64,000 bases of DNA from Staphylococcus muscae (GTDB lineage: Bacteria; Bacillota; Bacilli; Staphylococcales; Staphylococcaceae), in NCBI RefSeq assembly GCF_003019275.1, contig NZ_CP027848.1, positions 186,001 through 250,000 of the forward strand, given 5' to 3'. Position 1 is the first letter of the stretch. Every line of letters begins with the position of its first letter. Shown one piece after another: positions 58,890 to 64,000 of this stretch. The notes below the pieces were generated by a model. It was not told where the DNA came from. It searched no databases and saw only the letters and a program-made list of their open reading frames with translations. Position numbers and translations under genes: made by a program.

Positions 58890-60593
58890 ATGAAGCAATC
58901 GAAAGTCTTTATACCGACATTACGTGAAGTTCCTGCAGAGGCAGAGGCAATTAGCCATCAACTTCTTTTGAAAGCAGGAATGATTAAACAAAATACAGCA
59001 GGAGTATATAGCTATTTACCACTTGCAACGAAAGCAATTCATAAAATTTCAGACATCATTCGTGAAGAAATGGAACGCATTGATGCAGTAGAAGTTGTTA
59101 TGCCAGTATTACAACATGCAGAATTATGGCAAGAATCAGGCCGTTGGGAAGCGTATGGAGCAGAATTGATGCGTTTACGCGATCGTAACCAACGTGAATT
59201 TGCATTAGGACCAACGCATGAAGAAGTCATCACTTCATTAGTTCGTGATGAATTGCGTTCATATAAACAATTACCATTAACACTTTTCCAAATTCAAACA
59301 AAGTTCCGTGATGAAAAGCGCCCACGTTTTGGTTTATTACGCGGTCGTGAATTTATCATGAAAGATGCATATTCTTTCCACACGGATGAAGAATCACTGA
59401 TGAAGACGTATCAAGATATGTATGATGCTTATAAACGCATTTTCAAACGTGTCGGTTTAAATGTACGTCCGGTTGTTGCCGATTCAGGCGCAATTGGTGG
59501 GAATTATACACATGAATTCCATGCATTGAGTGCGATTGGTGAAGATACCATTGTATACAGTGAAAATAGTGATTACGCTGCAAACATTGAAAAAGCAGAA
59601 GTTGTTTATACACCACCTGATACAGAAAAAAAAGCACCAAAAGCATTAGAAAAAATCGCAACACCAAACATTAAGACGGCGAAAGACCTTGCAGAATTAT
59701 TAGAATTGCCATTAGAACACACAACGAAATCAATGGTATTCAAAGTGGATGGCGACTTTGCGTTGATTTTAATTAGAGGGCATCATGAAATCAATGACGT
59801 GAAGTTAAAAGATTACTTCCAAACAGATAACATTGAAATGGCAACGGAAGATGAGATCCGCAATTTACTAGGGGCTGCTCCGGGATCATTAGGTCCTGTC
59901 ACAGACCGTGATATTAAAGTGTACGCAGATTATTCTGTTCAAGACTTAGTTAACATCCCAGTAGGTGCGAATGAAGACGGCTATCACTTTGTCAATGCAG
60001 TGATTGATCGTGACTTTACAGTAGATGGCTTTGGAGACTTCCGATTCATCCTTGAAGGGGAACCCCTTGCTGATGGCTCTGGACCAGCGAAGTTTGCTGA
60101 AGGTATTGAAGTTGGACAAGTATTTGTACTTGGTGAAAAATACTCTGAAGCAATGAATGCGACAGTATTAAACAATCAAGGACGTGAACAAAACTTAACA
60201 ATGGGTTGCTATGGTATCGGTGTTTCAAGAACATTGAGTGCTGTTATCGAACAACACCATGACGATAACGGTATTATCTGGCCGAAGTCAGTGACTCCAT
60301 ATGATTTACATTTAATTACTGTGAATCCTAAAAAAGAAGCACAAAGTGAGTTATCAGATAAACTTTATGCAACACTTCAAGAAAAATATGATGTGTTATA
60401 TGATGATCGTCAAGAACGTGCAGGTGTTAAATTCAATGATGCTGACTTAATTGGCTTACCAATTCGTATCGTTGTTGGTAAAAATGCTGAAGATGGTATT
60501 GTTGAAGTAAAACGTCGTGACACGGGTGAAAGTGAAGAAATCAATGTTGATACACTCACTGACTACATCGCAGACCTTTATGAGCAATTGTAA
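58890..60593 (+). CDS. proS: Prolyl-tRNA synthetase (bacterial type with editing domain)
   Basis: Class II synthetase. Motif 1 region [11 protein letters not shown], motif 2 [21 protein letters not shown], motif 3 [13 protein letters not shown]; the YbaK-like editing insertion is at about 225-400; C-terminal anticodon-binding domain about 465-567. 567 residues. AAGGGAGGC upstream of the ATG. No T-box leader was seen. Confidence 0.97.
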   Translation: MKQSKVFIPTLREVPAEAEAISHQLLLKAGMIKQNTAGVYSYLPLATKAIHKISDIIREEMERIDAVEVVMPVLQHAELWQESGRWEAYGAELMRLRDRNQREFALGPTHEEVITSLVRDELRSYKQLPLTLFQIQTKFRDEKRPRFGLLRGREFIMKDAYSFHTDEESLMKTYQDMYDAYKRIFKRVGLNVRPVVADSGAIGGNYTHEFHALSAIGEDTIVYSENSDYAANIEKAEVVYTPPDTEKKAPKALEKIATPNIKTAKDLAELLELPLEHTTKSMVFKVDGDFALILIRGHHEINDVKLKDYFQTDNIEMATEDEIRNLLGAAPGSLGPVTDRDIKVYADYSVQDLVNIPVGANEDGYHFVNAVIDRDFTVDGFGDFRFILEGEPLADGSGPAKFAEGIEVGQVFVLGEKYSEAMNATVLNNQGREQNLTMGCYGIGVSRTLSAVIEQHHDDNGIIWPKSVTPYDLHLITVNPKKEAQSELSDKLYATLQEKYDVLYDDRQERAGVKFNDADLIGLPIRIVVGKNAEDGIVEVKRRDTGESEEINVDTLTDYIADLYEQL

Positions 60594-60612
60594 GCTTTCA
60601 AAGATTTGAGTT

Positions 60613-60621
60613 TGCTATAAT
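60613..60621 (+). promoter_or_regulatory. Extended -10 promoter upstream of polC
   Basis: TGC-TATAAT right after proS; no convincing -35. Confidence 0.45.
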
Positions 60622-60641
60622 AGAATATAATTGTAACGTAA

Positions 60642-60770
60642 GATGTCATAGTTGGGTGTGCTTCATCGTATTAATTATGACGTCATAGACGAAAGCATCC
60701 GAGTTGGGGTGGGTCACGAACTCTTGTTCATATGAAGATTTCTGTCCCACTCCTATTCATATTTTTATAC
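60642..60770 (+). repeat. Two hairpins in the proS-polC spacer, one with the GTGGGACA-type core
   Basis: First hairpin GATGTCATA/TATGACGTC (60642-60650/60676-60684, one G-U). Second: GGGGTGGGTC... (from 60705) against CTGTCCCACTCC (60742-60753), followed by a T-rich tail. The second resembles dispersed staphylococcal intergenic repeats and may be the proS terminator. Confidence 0.5.
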
Positions 60771-60813
60771 ATAAAGTAGTATTATCTATTCGATCAATAA
60801 GGTGGATTGAAAT

Positions 60814-63800
60814 ATGGACATACAGAACCAAGAAAAATTTAAAATTTTGCTCAAACAACTCAATATGCTTGAACATTTTGATGAAGCGATAGTTGCACAA
60901 AGTGCATTAACACGTGTAGATGTATCTGAAAAAACGCGTGAGTGGACATTTCATATCACACTCCCATATGTGATGCGTTATGAGGATTATGCAGTATTTA
61001 CGCACGCAATGAAAGAAACTTTCAAGGATATTGCGAAAGTCAATTGGCAAATTCGTGTACAATCTTCTGAGAACCAAGATGAGCATTTATTAAAATATTT
61101 TGCTGACTGTATCGATCAAACGAGATTGTCACCAAAAGTAAAAGGACAATTGCGTCAGAAACGTATTATCATTTCGGGTACTGTTGTCAAAGTACTCGTT
61201 CAGAACGATATCGAGCGTGATCATTTTGATAAGGTATGTAATGGTAGCCTCGTAAAGGCGTTGAAACAGTGTGGCTTTGATGTTGATAAAGTTGTGTTTG
61301 AAACGGATACAACGGGTCAAAACGATGATCTTGCTTCATTAGAAGCTCACATTCAGCAAGAAGATGAACAAAGTGCACGTGAAGCAACAGAGAAAATTGA
61401 AAAAATGAAAGAACAACGTGCAAAACAAGAAGAAAGTGGTGCAACAGTCGATAAATGCCAAATTGGTAAACCGATTCAAGTTGAAAATGTTCGTCCAATT
61501 TCTGACATTATTGAAGAAGAATTCAAAGTGGCAATTGAAGGGGTTATTTTTGACATTAACTTGAAAGAATTGAAGAGTGGGCGCCATATTGTAGAATTGA
61601 AAGTAACGGATTACACCGATTCACTTGTATTAAAAATGTTCACACGTAAAAACAAAGATGACTTAGAGCATTTCAAAGCATTATCAGAAGGTAAGTGGAT
61701 TCGTGCGCAAGGTCGCATTGAAGAGGATATGTACATCCGTGATCTTGTAATGATGATGTCTGATATTGAAGAAGTAAAGCATACTGAAAAACAAGATAAA
61801 GCCGAAGAAAAACGTGTCGAATTCCATTTGCACACAGCGATGAGTCAAATGGACGGTGTAACGAATATCGGCGACTATGTGGCGCAAGCTGCAAAATGGG
61901 GACACGATGCCATTGCAGTGACTGACCATAATGTTGTTCAAGCCTATCCAGATGCATATGCTGCAGCGAAAAAACATGGCATTAAGATGATTTATGGTAT
62001 GGAAGGGATGCTTGTTGATGACGGGGTGCCTATTGCTTATAAACCAACAGATATACCGCTTCAATCAGCCACTTATGTTGTGTTTGACGTTGAGACAACA
62101 GGTCTGTCAAACCAGTATGATAAAATCATTGAACTTGCTGCCGTAAAAGTAAAAGATGGCGAAATTATCGATAAGTTTGAACGTTTTAGTAATCCACATG
62201 AGAAGTTGTCTGAGACGATTAAAAACCTGACACATATTAATGACGATATGTTGAAAGATGCGCCTGAAATTGAAGAAGTGCTTACAGAATTCAAAGAATG
62301 GGTTGGCGATGCGATATTTGTTGCACACAACGCATCATTCGATATGGGCTTTATTGATACAGGATATGAACGATTAGGATTTGGTCCATCAACAAATGGT
62401 GTTATCGATACGCTAGAGCTTTCTCGTACGATTAATACGAGTTACGGAAAACATGGTTTGAATTTCTTAGCTAAAAAATATGGTGTGGAACTCACACAAC
62501 ACCATAGAGCGATCTATGATACAGAAGCAACTGCCTATATTTTTGTAAAAATGTTAGCTCAGTTGAAAGAATTAGACGTCCATAATCATCAGGAGATCAA
62601 TCAAAAGTTATCAAATGAGGATGCTTATAAGCGTGCGCGTCCGCAACACGTGACGTTAATTGTGCAAAACCAAACAGGCTTAAAGAACTTATTTAAGATT
62701 GTCAGCCAATCATTAGTGAAGTATTTCTACCGTACACCACGTATTCCACGATCAGTATTAGATGAACATCGTGAAGGGATTCTTGTCGGAACAGCGTGTG
62801 ATGAAGGGGAAGTATTTACAGCAGTGATGCAACGTGATCAAGCAGAAGTTGAAAAAATTGCGAAGTATTATGATTATATAGAGATTCAACCACCTGCCTT
62901 GTATCAAGACTTATTAGATCGAGAGCTGATCCGAGATCGTGAAACACTCGTTGAAATTTACGAGCGTATTCTAGCGGTAGGAGAAACCAATAAAATTCCT
63001 GTCATTGCAACAGGGAATGTCCATTATTTACACGAACATGATGGCATTGCACGTAAGATTTTAATTGCATCACAACCTGGGAATCCACTGAATCGTTCGA
63101 CATTACCTGAAGCACACTTCCGTACAACAGATGAAATGTTAGCTGATTTTCATTTCTTAGGGGAAGAACGTGCTAAGGAACTCGTTGTGACGAATACGCG
63201 TGCGCTTGCAGATCGCATAGAAGAAGTAGTGCCGATTAAAGATAAGTTATATACACCGAATATGGATGGTGCAAATGAAGAAATTCGTGAAATGAGTTAT
63301 CGCAATGCCAAAGCGTTGTATGGGGAAGACCTTCCACAAATTGTTATCGATCGTTTAGAAAAAGAGTTAGATAGTATTATCGGTAATGGTTTTGCGGTTA
63401 TTTATTTAATTTCACAGCGATTGGTTAAAAAGTCGTTAGAAGATGGCTATTTAGTAGGTTCACGTGGTTCGGTCGGTTCAAGTTTTGTTGCGACAATGAC
63501 TGAAATTACGGAAGTGAACCCGTTACCACCACATTATATTTGTCCAAAATGTAAGAAGAGTGAATTCTTTAATGATGGTTCGGTCGGTTCTGGATTCGAC
63601 TTACCTGATAAAACATGTGAGTGTGGGACACCATTGATTAAAGAAGGACAAGATATTCCGTTCGAAACGTTCTTAGGATTTAAAGGGGACAAGGTACCGG
63701 ATATTGACTTGAACTTTAGTGGGGAATATCAACCGCATGCGCATAACTATACCAAAGTGCTTTTCGGTGAAGACTATGTGTTTCGTGCAGGGACAATTGG

Positions 63801-64000
63801 TACAGTCGCTGAAAAAACAGCATTTGGTTTCGTAAAAGGGTATTTAAACGATCAAGGTATGCATAAGCGTGGCGCAGAAGTAGATCGATTGGTGAAAGGA
63901 TGTACCGGTGTGAAACGTACAACAGGTCAGCATCCAGGGGGTATTATCGTTGTACCAGACTATATGGATATATACGACTTTACACCCATTCAATATCCTG
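60814..64000 (+). CDS. polC: DNA polymerase III PolC (alpha subunit), 3'-truncated by window
   Basis: Gram-positive replicative polymerase; about 1062 codons of a protein of roughly 1435 residues are present. N-terminal and OB domains (about 1-330), PHP domain beginning at FHLHTAMSQMDG (about 337), inserted DnaQ-type 3'-5' exonuclease (VFDVETTG at about 423, HNASFD near 503), rest of PHP, then the polymerase palm/zinc part with CPKCKK and CECG (about 910-940) and PDIDLNFSGEYQ, the catalytic Asp pair. ATG 60814 after AAGGTGG. The reading frame is open to the end of the window. Confidence 0.97.
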   Translation, partial: MDIQNQEKFKILLKQLNMLEHFDEAIVAQSALTRVDVSEKTREWTFHITLPYVMRYEDYAVFTHAMKETFKDIAKVNWQIRVQSSENQDEHLLKYFADCIDQTRLSPKVKGQLRQKRIIISGTVVKVLVQNDIERDHFDKVCNGSLVKALKQCGFDVDKVVFETDTTGQNDDLASLEAHIQQEDEQSAREATEKIEKMKEQRAKQEESGATVDKCQIGKPIQVENVRPISDIIEEEFKVAIEGVIFDINLKELKSGRHIVELKVTDYTDSLVLKMFTRKNKDDLEHFKALSEGKWIRAQGRIEEDMYIRDLVMMMSDIEEVKHTEKQDKAEEKRVEFHLHTAMSQMDGVTNIGDYVAQAAKWGHDAIAVTDHNVVQAYPDAYAAAKKHGIKMIYGMEGMLVDDGVPIAYKPTDIPLQSATYVVFDVETTGLSNQYDKIIELAAVKVKDGEIIDKFERFSNPHEKLSETIKNLTHINDDMLKDAPEIEEVLTEFKEWVGDAIFVAHNASFDMGFIDTGYERLGFGPSTNGVIDTLELSRTINTSYGKHGLNFLAKKYGVELTQHHRAIYDTEATAYIFVKMLAQLKELDVHNHQEINQKLSNEDAYKRARPQHVTLIVQNQTGLKNLFKIVSQSLVKYFYRTPRIPRSVLDEHREGILVGTACDEGEVFTAVMQRDQAEVEKIAKYYDYIEIQPPALYQDLLDRELIRDRETLVEIYERILAVGETNKIPVIATGNVHYLHEHDGIARKILIASQPGNPLNRSTLPEAHFRTTDEMLADFHFLGEERAKELVVTNTRALADRIEEVVPIKDKLYTPNMDGANEEIREMSYRNAKALYGEDLPQIVIDRLEKELDSIIGNGFAVIYLISQRLVKKSLEDGYLVGSRGSVGSSFVATMTEITEVNPLPPHYICPKCKKSEFFNDGSVGSGFDLPDKTCECGTPLIKEGQDIPFETFLGFKGDKVPDIDLNFSGEYQPHAHNYTKVLFGEDYVFRAGTIGTVAEKTAFGFVKGYLNDQGMHKRGAEVDRLVKGCTGVKRTTGQHPGGIIVVPDYMDIYDFTPIQYP

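Noticed and set aside
60594..60813. Possible T-box or riboswitch in the proS-polC spacer
   Set aside because: No T-box sequence, specifier loop or other known aptamer consensus seen; only two hairpins.
60704..60892. 62-codon frame overlapping the polC start
   Set aside because: Runs through the hairpin repeat and out of frame into polC; polC has the better start and is conserved.

Overview
The window is a stretch of a low-GC Gram-positive chromosome that is clearly Staphylococcus. The proteins and gene order (stk1-rsgA-rpe-thiN-rpmB-yloU-fakA-sdaAB-sdaAA-recG-fapR-plsX-fabD-fabG-acpP-rnc-smc-ftsY-ylxM-ffh-rpsP-rimM-trmD-rplS ... rbgA-rnhB-sucCD-dprA-topA-trmFO-xerC-hslVU-codY-rpsB-tsf-pyrH-frr-uppS-cdsA-dxr-rseP-proS-polC) follow the staphylococcal core closely. 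Base composition looks richer in G+C than S. aureus, and lytN/fmhC are absent between sucD and dprA. A non-aureus species, perhaps of the intermedius/hyicus side of the genus, is therefore likely, but the species cannot be fixed from the sequence alone. No rRNA, tRNA, insertion sequence, prophage or CRISPR array was seen.

Region by region: 1-4,760 carries rRNA methylation (rsmB, cut by the window edge, and rlmN) and the Ser/Thr phosphatase/kinase pair prpC-stk1. A V8-type membrane-anchored serine protease sits on the minus strand at 4,777-5,700. 5,998-8,500 has rsgA-rpe-thiN converging on rpmB. 8,837-14,700 holds yloU-fakA (fatty acid kinase), serine dehydratase and recG. 14,850-18,590 is the FapR-controlled fatty acid/phospholipid cluster, with a clear FapR operator in front of fapR. 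18,660-28,310 has rnc-smc-ftsY-ylxM-ffh, then ribosomal proteins and tRNA/ribosome maturation enzymes.

The accessory part lies at 28,320-37,135, between rplS and rbgA: a YfhO/GtrA pair on the minus strand (cell-envelope glycosylation), a three-gene MacB-type ABC transporter operon whose last gene is frameshifted and whose promoter carries a perfect cre-like box plus a second palindrome, and a metal-type P-ATPase / HMA chaperone / Crp-Fnr regulator module whose ATPase has an unusual CPG motif. A second small accessory spot at 39,114-40,514 (between rnhB and sucC) encodes a lipoprotein, a translationally coupled Ser-rich secreted protein and a small acidic orphan.

From 40,735 to the end the window is core: sucCD, dprA, topA, trmFO, xerC-hslVU-codY, rpsB-tsf (structured leader and attenuator-like hairpin), pyrH-frr, uppS-cdsA-dxr-rseP-proS and polC (cut by the window end). 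Non-coding points of interest are a 23-bp direct repeat bracketing a foldable element upstream of rimM, three hairpins between tsf and pyrH, and several hairpins sharing a GTGGGACA core. No obviously new multi-gene defence or mobile system was found; the best candidates for undescribed biology are the accessory modules at 31.7-37.1 kb and 39.1-40.2 kb.
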